NCBI GenBank assembly: GCA_037446725.1
Contig: JBBIIC010000005.1
Location: 75,455-139,454, forward strand
Direction of reading: 5' to 3'
Origin: JBBIIC01 sp037446725
GTDB lineage: Bacteria > Actinomycetota > Coriobacteriia > Anaerosomatales > SLCP01
Length of the DNA: 64,000 nucleotides
Program-made: the position numbers and the translations under genes
In this document: in pieces, positions 50,615 through 58,876 of the stretch
Numbering within the stretch: position 1 is the first letter of the stretch
Layout: every line of letters starts with the position of its first letter
Notes under the pieces: model-generated
The model's database searches: none
Told to the model about the DNA's origin: nothing
The model's input: only the letters and a program-made list of their open reading frames with translations

Positions 50615-51961
50615 TCACCCCGCCTCGGCCGCGGAAGCCGGCGCAGGCGGCCGCGACTCGGCGTGTGCGGCATGCGCGAATCCCGCATCGGCGTCGACGG
50701 CGACGTCGAGGGCGGCCCACTCGGCACGCTGGACGGCGTAGTGGTGCGCGTGCTCCTCGATCTCGGCCTCGGGCACCTGCAGCGGCAGGACCTTCGCGGC
50801 CACCGCCATGATGAGCAGGCCGACACCGAGGATCATGAGAGCGATGAGGATCTCCACAAGGCTCGGGAAGTAGGGCGCCGTGAACTGGCCGAGGGGGTCG
50901 ACGGCGAATCCCATCGCCATCAGGCTGTAGCGCTTCAGGAAGATCGCGAAGACGTACATCGAGGCCGCGATGATCTGGATGCGGGCGACGTGGCGCGTCT
51001 TGCGCCCCGCGAGCAGGGCGAACGCCCCGATGCCGAGCAAGAGCACGGGGATGAAAATCCAGCCGTACGGCGATTCGAAGAACACCGCCATGCGCTCGGA
51101 GTGGCCCGGCCGCTGCGAGGTCGGCCAGAACACGACCAGCATCTCCACGGCCAGCAGGAACAGGTCGATGATGATGACCGTGCCCAGGAACGTCGAGAGG
51201 CTGCGGAACATGCTCGGTCTGAAACGCATCACTTTGAGCCGTTGCATGAGGTAGGCGCTGAGCATGAGTAGCGCTATGCCCGACGCGGTGGCCGAGGTGA
51301 GGAAGATCGGCACCATCACCGCCGAGTTCCACAGCTCGCGCGACTTGTTGAGCGCGAGCACGAACGCCGTCGTGGTGTGGAGATAGACGGCGAAGGGCAG
51401 CGCGATGAGTGTCATGCGCAGCGCGAGCTTCTCGCCGCCCTTGCCGGTGATCAGCACCCACAGGTCGATGAAGCAGATGATCATGTAGATGTTCGCCGCG
51501 CTACCGGTGTAGACGAACGGCGAGCTCGGGTTGGGCGTCAGCAGCATCCAGCCCGCGCGCCAGAAGCGCTCCATGTCCGTGACGATGCCGAGCAGCGCCA
51601 TCATGACGAGCACGCCCGCCTGTAGGACCGCGAGGCGTGAGAGCGGACGGAACTGCTCGGCGCCGAAGAGGTGGACGCTCGCGTAGACGGCAAGGCCGCC
51701 TGCCGAGAGCCCGACGTAGTACATGTAGTTGGTGAACCACAGGCCCCACGGGTAGGTGTCGCGCATGGCCATCAGGCCGCCGCCCTCGAACAGGAACGTG
51801 CCCCAGGCCATCAGACCGAGCATGATCACGCTGACCAGCAGCGAGATGAACGCCCAGAAGCGGGGGCTCGCGTGGAGCAGGCCGCCGATGTTCCAGTCGA
51901 TGCCGATGAAGCGCTTGGTCTCCGGCGCGGGGGCGGCCCACTGGGTGCTGCGCTCGCTCAT
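50615..51961 (-). CDS. NrfD/PsrC-type integral membrane quinol subunit
   Basis: This 448-residue protein has about nine to ten helices. WGTFLFEGGGLMAMRDTYPW, GLWFTNYMYYVGLSAGGLAV and HTTTAFVLALNKSRELWN match the NrfD/PsrC/ActC family, which exchanges electrons between quinol and a ferredoxin-like subunit without haem. It is encoded right after the four-cluster ferredoxin, the usual order. ATG 51961 lies just after the ferredoxin stop; ATG 51976 would add five residues. Confidence 0.92.
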   Translation of the reverse strand: MSERSTQWAAPAPETKRFIGIDWNIGGLLHASPRFWAFISLLVSVIMLGLMAWGTFLFEGGGLMAMRDTYPWGLWFTNYMYYVGLSAGGLAVYASVHLFGAEQFRPLSRLAVLQAGVLVMMALLGIVTDMERFWRAGWMLLTPNPSSPFVYTGSAANIYMIICFIDLWVLITGKGGEKLALRMTLIALPFAVYLHTTTAFVLALNKSRELWNSAVMVPIFLTSATASGIALLMLSAYLMQRLKVMRFRPSMFRSLSTFLGTVIIIDLFLLAVEMLVVFWPTSQRPGHSERMAVFFESPYGWIFIPVLLLGIGAFALLAGRKTRHVARIQIIAASMYVFAIFLKRYSLMAMGFAVDPLGQFTAPYFPSLVEILIALMILGVGLLIMAVAAKVLPLQVPEAEIEEHAHHYAVQRAEWAALDVAVDADAGFAHAAHAESRPPAPASAAEAG

Positions 51962-51965
51962 CGGC

Positions 51966-52865
51966 TCACCCCACATACCAGATCATCGGCTCGTTCCCGA
52001 GTTCCTCTTTCAGGCGGAAGGTGCGCTTGGAGCGCAGGAGCTTCGATACCCCGCTCTCCGGGTCCTTGAGGTCACCGAAGGTGCGCGAGCCCACAGGGCA
52101 GGCCTCGGTGCACGCGGTCGTCCCCCCGTTGCGGGTGAGCTGGAGGCAGAAGTGGCACTTCTCGATCGCCCCGTGCTTCTCGTCGAGCGGAACGTCGGGA
52201 TTGATCTCGGCCTCGGGCACGTGGGGGTGGACCCAGTTGAAGTGCCGGGCGCCGTACGGGCAGGTGACGATGCAGTTGCGGCATGCGATGCACTTGTTGT
52301 AGTCCATGACGACGATGCCGTCCGGCTCCTTCCACGTCGCCTTGACCGGACAGCCGTAGACGCAGGTGGGCTTCGCGCACTGCATGCACTGGACAGGCAA
52401 GTACCACTTGTCGGGCTTCCCGCCCTGCTCGTAGTCGAGCTTGGCGTGCTCGATGTGGATCGAGCCGAGATCCATCTCGAGAATCTTGATGTAGGTGAAG
52501 CCCGAGTCCCGGCCGATGTTGTTCTCCAGGACGCATGCGTAGACGCAGCGCCGGCACCCGATGCACGCGTTGACGTCGATGACCATCGCGAAGCTCTCGT
52601 CCCCGGCGGCCTTGGCGTAGCTCACCGGGCGGCCCGGGTAGTTGATCGGGCCGTTGCCCTCGACGATGTGGTCGATGCCGTCCAGCGCGCCCTCGCCCTC
52701 GCCCGACTCCGAGGCCGAAGCGGACTCTGCCAGCGCCGTGAGCAGCGCGGGCAGGGCGCCGGCGGCCACCAGCCCGGCGCTCACCGCGATGCCCTGCATC
52801 AGGCTGCGACGGGTGATCGTCAGGCCGTCGTGCGCGCGGTCGGGGCGATCGGTCGTATCGCTCAT
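51966..52865 (-). CDS. Tat-exported four-cluster 4Fe-4S ferredoxin (NrfC/HybA/DmsB-like)
   Basis: This 299-residue protein begins with a twin-arginine signal (TITRRSLMQGIAVSAGLVAA) and has four Cys groups: CIGCRRCVYAC, CMQCAKPTCVYGCP, CIACRNCIVTCP and CHFC with CTEACP. It should sit on the outer face of the membrane and relay electrons between NrfD and the multihaem cytochromes. ATG 52865 overlaps the stop of the upstream cytochrome (ATGA). Confidence 0.93.
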   Translation of the reverse strand: MSDTTDRPDRAHDGLTITRRSLMQGIAVSAGLVAAGALPALLTALAESASASESGEGEGALDGIDHIVEGNGPINYPGRPVSYAKAAGDESFAMVIDVNACIGCRRCVYACVLENNIGRDSGFTYIKILEMDLGSIHIEHAKLDYEQGGKPDKWYLPVQCMQCAKPTCVYGCPVKATWKEPDGIVVMDYNKCIACRNCIVTCPYGARHFNWVHPHVPEAEINPDVPLDEKHGAIEKCHFCLQLTRNGGTTACTEACPVGSRTFGDLKDPESGVSKLLRSKRTFRLKEELGNEPMIWYVG

Positions 52866-53575
52866 CGTGCAGGCCTTCCTCGGAGCATGAAGATGATGAG
52901 CCCGGCCGAGGCGACCGCACCCACAATCGTGGCGAGCCACAGCCAGGCGGGGGTCTCGACCGGTGCGGGCACCGGATAGGCCGCAAGCGGCGTGAACGGG
53001 ATGCGGTCCGAGACGGCACGCACCTCGAAGCCCGTGCCGACGAAGGGTGGCAGCGGCTCCCCGTAGATCCAGGCAGGGGAGTGCGGGTCGTGACACCCGG
53101 CCGATGTGCAGGTGGGCTGCTCGCGGCCGTGGATGCCGTCAACCCACTCCCGGTAGATGCTGGAGTGACAGGTGGCGCAGACGCGCGATACGTCACCACC
53201 CGCGTCCACGAGCCCGCCGCCGAGTACCTTGAGCTTGCCGGGATCGCGCGCCGGGTCATCGTGGCAGGCGACACACGCCGCGCTGCCCTCACCGAGCACG
53301 TCGTGGCCGTCGAGCACGATCCGGTGGCCGTCGAAGTCGTTGGGCACCGTGCCCGAGGCCACCCCGTCGGTCACCGGGTGACAGGTCGTGCACGGGTAGT
53401 AGATGAGTTCGCCGCTCGCTGCCTGGCCGACGGCGAGGACGGGAGCGGCGGTTAGGGCGAGCAGCGCGATGGCGGCGGCCGTCACGAGGATTGCGATGGC
53501 AGCGAGGCGCGCGGAGCCCGGCAGCATCTCTGTGCCGGATGCTCTGTGCGCGCCTGTCGCCTCTATGGCCCTCAC
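52862..53575 (-). CDS. Small cytochrome c with C-terminal membrane anchor
   Basis: The 237-residue reading (GTG 53575; ATG 53527 is possible) has an export signal (LAAIAILVTAAAIALLALTA), three CxxCH motifs (CTTCH, CVACH, CATCH), one CTSAGCH (CX4CH) and a C-terminal helix (WLWLATIVGAVASAGLIIFM). It is the first gene of the operon, divergent from the response regulator. It resembles the tetrahaem cytochromes that accompany NrfD/ferredoxin modules. Confidence 0.85.
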   Translation of the reverse strand: MRAIEATGAHRASGTEMLPGSARLAAIAILVTAAAIALLALTAAPVLAVGQAASGELIYYPCTTCHPVTDGVASGTVPNDFDGHRIVLDGHDVLGEGSAACVACHDDPARDPGKLKVLGGGLVDAGGDVSRVCATCHSSIYREWVDGIHGREQPTCTSAGCHDPHSPAWIYGEPLPPFVGTGFEVRAVSDRIPFTPLAAYPVPAPVETPAWLWLATIVGAVASAGLIIFMLRGRPAR

Positions 53576-53656
53576 CCCGCCCGGTCGCTCGCCCGTCCTG
53601 ACGAGAGAACAGTAGCAACCCCCGTCACCACGGCCATTCGCGCCGGATTGCCGTAG

Positions 53657-53674
53657 TGTTAGGGTTATGTTAGC
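53657..53674 (+). promoter_or_regulatory. Pho-box-like repeat upstream of response regulator
   Basis: TGTTAGGGTTATGTTAGC contains two GTTAG units 11 bp apart. It lies about 70-85 bases before the regulator start and is matched 15/18, inverted, at 56207-56224. Confidence 0.5.
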
Positions 53675-53740
53675 GGTAATACCCCACTTCATCATCTATT
53701 GTCATCGCACGGGCGGATTCGGACCGAAGGGGACCTGGCG

Positions 53741-54418
53741 GTGAAACGCGTCCTTGTCGTCGACGACGAGGAGTCGATCCTCAAAGTTGTCACCTACGCG
53801 CTCCAGCAGGCCGGCTACGAGGTGCACACCGCGAGCGACGCGGCCGGAGCCGAGATGATGTTCGAAGAGATCTCGCCGGACATCATCGTGCTCGACATCA
53901 TGCTGCCCGGTAAGTCCGGGCTCGACGTCGCCCGCGAACTGCGGACACACTCGGACACGCCGATCATCATGCTCTCGGCACGCGGGGACGAGGTCGACCG
54001 GGTGCTCGGCCTGGAGTTCGGGGCCGACGACTACGTCACCAAGCCCTTCTCGCCACGCGAACTCGTCAGCCGCGTGAAGGCGATCCTGCGCCGCACCGAG
54101 GGCCCGCACGAGAAGAAGTGCATCGTCGTCGGCGATCTGGAGCTCGACACGCGCGCGCGAGCCGTCAAGCTGCAGGGCCAGCCGATCCACCTCACGAGCT
54201 CGGAATACGGCATCCTGCTGCAGCTCGCCAAACAGCCGGGCACCGCGTACTCGCGCCAGGCCATCCTCTCGGCCCTGTGGGACGAGTCGCCGGTGGGTGA
54301 CGAGCGCGCCATCGACGTGCACATCCACAACATCCGCGAGAAACTCGAGGCCGACCCGAAGCACCCAGAGTACATACTGACCGTGCGCGGGTACGGATAC
54401 CGCCTCAGGGAGGCGTAG
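53741..54418 (+). CDS. OmpR/PhoB-family response regulator
   Basis: This 225-residue protein has a receiver domain (VLVVDDEESIL, phospho-acceptor Asp in IIVLDIMLPG, Lys in YVTKPFS) and a winged-helix output (LTSSEYGILLQLAKQPGTAY, ERAIDVHIHNIREKL, VRGYGYRL). GTG 53741 is chosen since VKRVLVVDDEE is the usual start; the frame continues upstream without support. It is coupled to the kinase gene six bases later. PhoB or PhoP identity is suggested by the kinase layout and the upstream repeats, but is not proven. Confidence 0.88.
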   Translation: MKRVLVVDDEESILKVVTYALQQAGYEVHTASDAAGAEMMFEEISPDIIVLDIMLPGKSGLDVARELRTHSDTPIIMLSARGDEVDRVLGLEFGADDYVTKPFSPRELVSRVKAILRRTEGPHEKKCIVVGDLELDTRARAVKLQGQPIHLTSSEYGILLQLAKQPGTAYSRQAILSALWDESPVGDERAIDVHIHNIREKLEADPKHPEYILTVRGYGYRLREA

Positions 54419-54424
54419 GCAGGC

Positions 54425-56191
54425 GTGCGCCGGCGCAGGGCGTCTATCCGCTTATGGCAGACGGGCCTGTTCATCGTCGTCGTGATCGTCGCGATGCTCG
54501 TGCTCTCGGGCTCCCTCTCCGCCGGGCTGCAGGCGACGCTCGCCGACATGGCTAAGGCGGCCGAGGCGCGAAACGCCTCCGCGCTCGCCCGCGGACTCGC
54601 CGCCGAGTTCCCTGCGACGCCCGAGAGCCGACAGCGCATCTCGGCGACGGTACTCGAGTACCGCGGCGTCTACGGGACGGGCGTGTGGGTCTACGATCGC
54701 GCCGGCACGCTGCTCGAGTCCGCCTACGACACCCGCCCGTCCGACGTCGCGCTGGCCCGGGCGCGCGAGGCGGCGATCTCGGACAACGCCCCGTACGCCG
54801 AGATCGACCTGCGCCAGAACGGCTGGACCGTCGCGGCACGCACCATCCTCGGGCCGACCGGCGAGCGCGAGGGCGTGGTGGTGCTGGCAAGCCCGGTCGA
54901 CGACTCGCTGCGCATCCTCGACGCCGCACGCGACCGCATCTGGATCAGCTTTTGGGTCTCACTCGTGATCGCCGGCCTGCTCGGCTTCCTCTTCTCCGAC
55001 CTCGTGCGCCGCCGCGTCATGGGCATGCTCGTCGCCGCCGACTCGATCGCCGAGGGCGACTTCGAGCAACGTCTGCCCACCGGGCTCGTGCCCGACGAGG
55101 TCCAGGACCTCGCGCTCGCCTACAACCGCATGGCCGTCAAGCTCGGCGAGGCATTCGGCTCCATGGAGGAGAGTCGCCGGCAGATCGCCGCGGTCGTCGA
55201 GTCGATGGCCGAGGGCGTGGTGGCCTTCGACGCCGGCGGCAACGTGCGCGTGATCAATCCCGAGGCGGCACGGCTGCTCGGCACCGGGGAGCGCGAGGTG
55301 CTCGGCTCGCCTGCCGCCGAGCTCACCGCCGAAGAGGGCGTGCTCGAGGTCGTGCGCCAGGGCCTTGCCGGCCTGAGCACCGCGCGCATCGTCGACACCG
55401 GTCCCTACACCGTGCTGCTCAACTGCACGACGCTCTTCGACGAGGACGAGGAGGTCGACGGGGCGGTCCTGCTCCTGTCCGACGTCACCGAGCAGCGTCG
55501 CATCGAGGCGGCGCAACGCCGGTTCGTCGCCGACGCGAGCCACGAGATGCGCACACCCATCGCCGCGCTCAAAGGGATCCTCGAGCTGCTCGCCGACGGC
55601 GCCAAGGACGACCCGGAGGTCCGCGACGACTTCATCGCGACGATGCAGGTCGAGACCGACCGGCTCGGCCGGCTCGTGATCGACCTGCTCACGCTCGCGC
55701 AGCTCGACGCGGGCAGCCTCAAGCTCAGCCAGCAACCTGAGTGGGTTCCCGACCTCCTCGGCGACGTCGCCCGCGTGATGCACACCCTTGCCGAGGCCGG
55801 CGGCGTGACGCTCGCGGTCGAGCCGCCCGAATCGGACGCGCAGGTGCTCGCCGACCGGGACCGCGTCGTGCAGGTGCTGCTGAGCTTCACCGACAACGCC
55901 ATCAAGCACGCGCCCGCGGGCTCGACCGTGCACCTGCGCGGCGTGCGCACCGCGCGCGGCGTGCGCCTCGAGGTCGCCGACGAGGGACCCGGCATCGGGA
56001 CCGAGCAGCTCGCTCGCGTCTTCGAGCGCTTCTACCGGGCCGAGGAGGCACAACCGGGAATGAAAAAGAGCGGGGCGGGCCTCGGCCTGGCGATCGCCAA
56101 GGAGATCGTCGAGGCGCACGGCTCGAGCATCGTGGTGCGCTCGGTGCCGGGCGAGGGGACGACCTTCGGATTCGAGCTGCCGATCGCCTGA
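54425..56191 (+). CDS. PhoR-like sensor histidine kinase
   Basis: The order in this 588-residue protein is: TM1 (about 13-33), an extracytoplasmic sensor, TM2 (about 176-196), HAMP (RRRVMGMLVAADSIAEGDFE), PAS (MAEGVVAFDAGGNVRVINPE), HisKA with DASHEMRTPIAALKGIL, and HATPase (DNAIKHAPAG, DEGPGIG, GAGLGLAIAKEIVEAHG). This is the domain order of PhoR/WalK kinases. GTG 54425 directly follows the regulator gene. Confidence 0.9.
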   Translation: MRRRRASIRLWQTGLFIVVVIVAMLVLSGSLSAGLQATLADMAKAAEARNASALARGLAAEFPATPESRQRISATVLEYRGVYGTGVWVYDRAGTLLESAYDTRPSDVALARAREAAISDNAPYAEIDLRQNGWTVAARTILGPTGEREGVVVLASPVDDSLRILDAARDRIWISFWVSLVIAGLLGFLFSDLVRRRVMGMLVAADSIAEGDFEQRLPTGLVPDEVQDLALAYNRMAVKLGEAFGSMEESRRQIAAVVESMAEGVVAFDAGGNVRVINPEAARLLGTGEREVLGSPAAELTAEEGVLEVVRQGLAGLSTARIVDTGPYTVLLNCTTLFDEDEEVDGAVLLLSDVTEQRRIEAAQRRFVADASHEMRTPIAALKGILELLADGAKDDPEVRDDFIATMQVETDRLGRLVIDLLTLAQLDAGSLKLSQQPEWVPDLLGDVARVMHTLAEAGGVTLAVEPPESDAQVLADRDRVVQVLLSFTDNAIKHAPAGSTVHLRGVRTARGVRLEVADEGPGIGTEQLARVFERFYRAEEAQPGMKKSGAGLGLAIAKEIVEAHGSSIVVRSVPGEGTTFGFELPIA

Positions 56192-56206
56192 GGGCGTCCG
56201 AAACAC

Positions 56207-56224
56207 GTTCACAGAACCCTAACA
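56207..56224 (-). promoter_or_regulatory. Inverted copy of the regulator-promoter motif
   Basis: The minus strand reads TGTTAGGGTTCTGTGAAC, 15 of 18 bases identical to 53657-53674. It lies about 100 bases upstream of the next gene and may bring it under the same regulator. Confidence 0.45.
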
Positions 56225-56325
56225 GGACCGAAACCGCTCCCGAACCCGCGCTCGCCCCACGGTGGCGATACTCTCTCTAGGTTTGGCAAGCCGCCTCGGC
56301 TTAGAGCGATCGGAGGGAGCGGACA

Positions 56326-56892
56326 ATGTCCATCATCCTAGTGGCGGTTCTGGTAGTGGTAGGGCTCGCCGGAGCACTCGTGGCCATCCTCGCGGTCCCG
56401 GCGCTGTTCGGCGCCATGGCCTACGATCTGGTCACGTCTCGCGAGGTCAACGCCGCCGAGGTGGCCGATACGCGGCTTCGCATCGCGGTGGAGCGCAATG
56501 TCGCTCGCGGGTTCGTCATCGCGGGCGGGGCCTTCTGGTCGATCGCGAGCTTCGCGGGCCTGTTCGTCTTCAGCGAGAGTGGGCTGGCCAACGCACTGAT
56601 GGCCGCGTTCATCCCGCTCGTGGCGCTCGCGGCGACCCTCATCATCGGCTGGTACTACGAGCGTGTCGCGGCCTTCCTGCTCGTGCTGGCGAGCATGGGC
56701 GTTGTGGCGTGGGGCGTCATCTATCAGTTCGAGTTCGGCGTGTGGGCCATCATGGGCGTGTTCCTCATGGGTCCGATGCTCACCGCCGCCACGCTGTTCT
56801 GGATGGCCCGCAGGGACCAGGACGCGCTCGAGCTCGCGCTCTCGCTCCACCCCGAGCTGCAGCCGGCGTTCGCGGAGAGCACGGCCAACTAG
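56326..56892 (+). CDS. Membrane protein of unknown function
   Basis: This 188-residue protein has about five hydrophobic segments (ILVAVLVVVGLAGALVAILA, GFVIAGGAFWSIASFAGLFV, MAAFIPLVALAATLIIGWYY, AAFLLVLASMGVVAW, WAIMGVFLMGPMLTAATLFW). ATG 56326 follows GGAGGGAG. It lies downstream of the possible regulator site and may be a target of the two-component system. A strong terminator follows. Confidence 0.65.
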   Translation: MSIILVAVLVVVGLAGALVAILAVPALFGAMAYDLVTSREVNAAEVADTRLRIAVERNVARGFVIAGGAFWSIASFAGLFVFSESGLANALMAAFIPLVALAATLIIGWYYERVAAFLLVLASMGVVAWGVIYQFEFGVWAIMGVFLMGPMLTAATLFWMARRDQDALELALSLHPELQPAFAESTAN

Positions 56893-56927
56893 GCACCGCG
56901 CGCGCATACGCAAACGCCGTGCGCACT

Positions 56928-56957
56928 CGAAGGCCGGTGGAAAGCCACCGGCCTTCG
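56928..56957 (+). terminator. Intrinsic terminator, 13-bp stem
   Basis: CGAAGGCCGGTGG pairs perfectly with CCACCGGCCTTCG around AAAG, followed by a short T-containing tail. Confidence 0.8.
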
Positions 56958-57040
56958 TCGTTGCCCCATGCAGACGAGGTCCCCAGTCGGGTACCCTCTT
57001 GTCGACAGCCCGAACGAACCCGCTACCCGAGAGGGCCGAC

Positions 57041-57241
57041 GTGGACGAGATTCGCAGCGAGGAGCACGGCCCCGCGCAGCCGGTCGAGCAACCCCCGCAG
57101 CCCGCGCCACCCGTGCCGCCACAGCAGGACGACACATTCGCCAAGACGGCACTTCAGCTCGCTATCACGGTCGCCCTCGCCGTCGGCGTCTTCTACATCC
57201 TTCAGTTCCTGCTAGCCGCGCTCGGCATCGGCGGCGCATGA
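57041..57241 (+). CDS. Small single-pass membrane protein with Pro-rich tail
   Basis: This 66-residue protein starts at GTG 57041 (GAGAGGG upstream) with an acidic/Pro-rich N-terminus (EQPPQPAPPVPPQQDD) and one C-terminal helix (LQLAITVALAVGVFYILQFL). It could be tail-anchored. No family was recognised. Confidence 0.6.
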   Translation: MDEIRSEEHGPAQPVEQPPQPAPPVPPQQDDTFAKTALQLAITVALAVGVFYILQFLLAALGIGGA

Positions 57242-57244
57242 GGC

Positions 57245-57274
57245 GTGTGACCCGGCCCGTGAGGCCGGCGACAC
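57245..57274. terminator. Bidirectional terminator between convergent genes
   Basis: GTGT and CCGGCC (57245-57257) pair with GGCCGG and ACAC (57263-57274), with a five-base loop, between two genes that end toward each other. Confidence 0.55.
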
Positions 57275-57275
57275 G

Positions 57276-57455
57276 CTAGCTCAGACCGCTCTTCTTCACG
57301 TGGCCCCGTCCACCGACGATGAGCCGGTCGTTGCGTATCTGCTGACGGTACGCGGCCTTGTTCGACTGCCGGCCCTTCGGGTTCTTGAGGTCCTCTGCGC
57401 GAAGCCCCTTCTTGTCGGCTTCGCTGTCGAACGGCCAGTGACCCTGGTCGGTCAT
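57276..57455 (-). CDS. Small basic hypothetical protein
   Basis: This 59-residue protein (MTDQGHWPFDSEADKKGLRA, EDLKNPKGRQSNKAAYRQQI) starts at ATG 57455 with AGGAGGTGG upstream, a textbook ribosome site. It is highly charged and has no known domain. Confidence 0.6.
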   Translation of the reverse strand: MTDQGHWPFDSEADKKGLRAEDLKNPKGRQSNKAAYRQQIRNDRLIVGGRGHVKKSGLS

Positions 57456-57551
57456 CAGAATCCACCTCCTGTCGAGGGTGGCTCGGTCTCGATACTGAAG
57501 ATACCCGCATCGGCGCCGGGTCACCCGAAGTACCCGACACGAACGGCGTTC

Positions 57552-57907
57552 CTAGCGAATCGTGTAGCCGCCGTCGATAAGCAGGTCGGCGCCGTTGATC
57601 ATGTCCGCGCCCTCGGATGCCAGGAACACCGCCGAGGCGGCGATCTCCTCGGGGAGTGCGAAGCGTCCGGTGGGGATGAGCTTCTTGAGTGCCTCTCCCT
57701 TGGGTCCGTCCCACGCTTTGCGGCCAAGCTCGGTGAGGACGACCGTCGGCGAGATGGAGTTCACCGTCACGCCCCGGCCCGCCCACTCGGACGCCAGGAC
57801 CTTGGTCACGCCGATGACGCCGAACTTCGACGCGCAGTACGCGACGTGCTGGTCGAGGGCGACCGAGCCCGCCTGCGACGCGAGGTTGATGATCTTGCCG
57901 CTGCGCC
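57552..57907 (-). pseudogene. C-terminal fragment of a short-chain dehydrogenase (SDR) gene
   Basis: The minus strand reads SGKIINLASQAGSVALDQHV then AYCASKFGVIGVTKVLASEW, with the YxxxK motif (YCASK) and the end DMINGADLLIDGGYTIR. The N-terminal half with the NAD-binding TGxxxGxG is missing. At 57907 it meets an aldolase fragment on the other strand, so the sequence was broken by rearrangement. The frame has no proper start (an internal GTG 57809 exists). Confidence 0.82.
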
Positions 57908-58111
57908 ATGACCGGCGCGATCCGCCGCTCGATGGCCGACGACCCCTCGCAGTTCGACCCGCGCGGATACCTGAAGGAGGCGCGGGCCGCGGCGCGCGAG
58001 CTCTGCACGCTGCGCTACGAGCAGTTCGGCACCGCGGGCCAGGCCTCCAAGATCAGGGTCAGGCCGCTCGAGGAGATGGCGGCCCTCTACGCGAGCGAGG
58101 CGCTGGCGTAG
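57908..58111 (+). pseudogene. C-terminal fragment of class II fructose-bisphosphate aldolase gene
   Basis: The frame GAIRRSMADDPSQFDPRGYL, KEARAAARELCTLRYEQFGT, AGQASKIRVRPL corresponds to the last 65 residues of class II aldolases. The zinc-binding and catalytic parts are missing. ATG 57908 is fortuitous. Confidence 0.78.
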
Positions 58112-58137
58112 TCCGAATCACAACCCGAGTAGTCGGG

Positions 58138-58560
58138 TCAGGCGCCGCCGATCTCGTCGATGAGGCGAACAGCCGCAGCAGGCGAGATGACCTCGACCGG
58201 ACCCGCATCCGCCTGGTGGATGCGGGTATCGCCCGTCACGAGGTAAGTCGCGTGGCCTTCGTGCGCCGCCTCCACGACGGGGTCGTCGTCGCCGTCCGAC
58301 ACCCATGATCCCGTCGCGGCGGTGAGCGGCACCACCTCAGTGAAGCGGGCGATCTCCTCGGCGAGCGCGACGGCCGTGGCGGGGTCGACGCCAAATCGCT
58401 CCCGCGACAGCACCTCGATGAACTCGGAGAGGACATGCAGCGAGACGACGCCGTGCACCGCTCCCTCGCGGGCCGCATCGATGACCCGTCCGGGAACCCC
58501 ACCGAACAGGACGGCGGACACCAGCACGTTGGTGTCAATGAACATGCGCGGCTTGGGCAT
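58138..58560 (-). CDS. PIN-domain toxin (COG1569 type)
   Basis: This 140-residue protein has RMFIDTNVLVSAVLFGGVPG, HVLSEFIEVLSRERFG, DGDDDPVVEAAHEGHATYLV and TGDTRIHQAD, the PIN catalytic residues in order. It follows an AbrB-type antitoxin gene by three bases. Confidence 0.84.
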   Translation of the reverse strand: MPKPRMFIDTNVLVSAVLFGGVPGRVIDAAREGAVHGVVSLHVLSEFIEVLSRERFGVDPATAVALAEEIARFTEVVPLTAATGSWVSDGDDDPVVEAAHEGHATYLVTGDTRIHQADAGPVEVISPAAAVRLIDEIGGA

Positions 58561-58563
58561 CGA

Positions 58564-58839
58564 TCAGCCGGGGCGCTTCTCGCGCTCCACGCCTCTCGCC
58601 CGGTTCCTGATCTCCGCGACAGCCTCATTAACGTCGGTTTCGGTCACTCCTCGTTCGGCAGCCTTCTGATTCACCTGCGCCACCAGGCGCGCCCAGCGCG
58701 ACACCGCAGGCTCCATCACTACGGATCCCTCGCGAACGAACAGGTTCATCTCGGTGTTCTCGGTGATGTCGAGCTCGGTAACGATCTCTTTGGGAATCGT
58801 GACCGTGATGCTGTTACCCACCCTGCGCGCCTTGACCAC
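58564..58839 (-). CDS. AbrB/MazE-type antitoxin
   Basis: This 91-residue protein has a swapped-hairpin DNA-binding domain (ARRVGNSITVTIPKEIVTEL, DITENTEMNLFVREGSVVME) and a helical tail with an AEIRNRARG end. GTG 58839 follows AGAGGAG at six bases. A GTATAC/GTATAT element lies just upstream at the promoter. Confidence 0.83.
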   Translation of the reverse strand: MVKARRVGNSITVTIPKEIVTELDITENTEMNLFVREGSVVMEPAVSRWARLVAQVNQKAAERGVTETDVNEAVAEIRNRARGVEREKRPG

Positions 58840-58859
58840 GACGACTCCTCTATTGTTGT

Positions 58860-58876
58860 GTATACTCCGTATATAC
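58860..58876 (-). promoter_or_regulatory. GTATAC repeat in the AbrB-PIN promoter
   Basis: GTATACTCCGTATATAC has palindromic GTATAC followed by a second GTATA(T/C) unit, 21 bases upstream of the antitoxin start; probably its operator. Confidence 0.45.
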
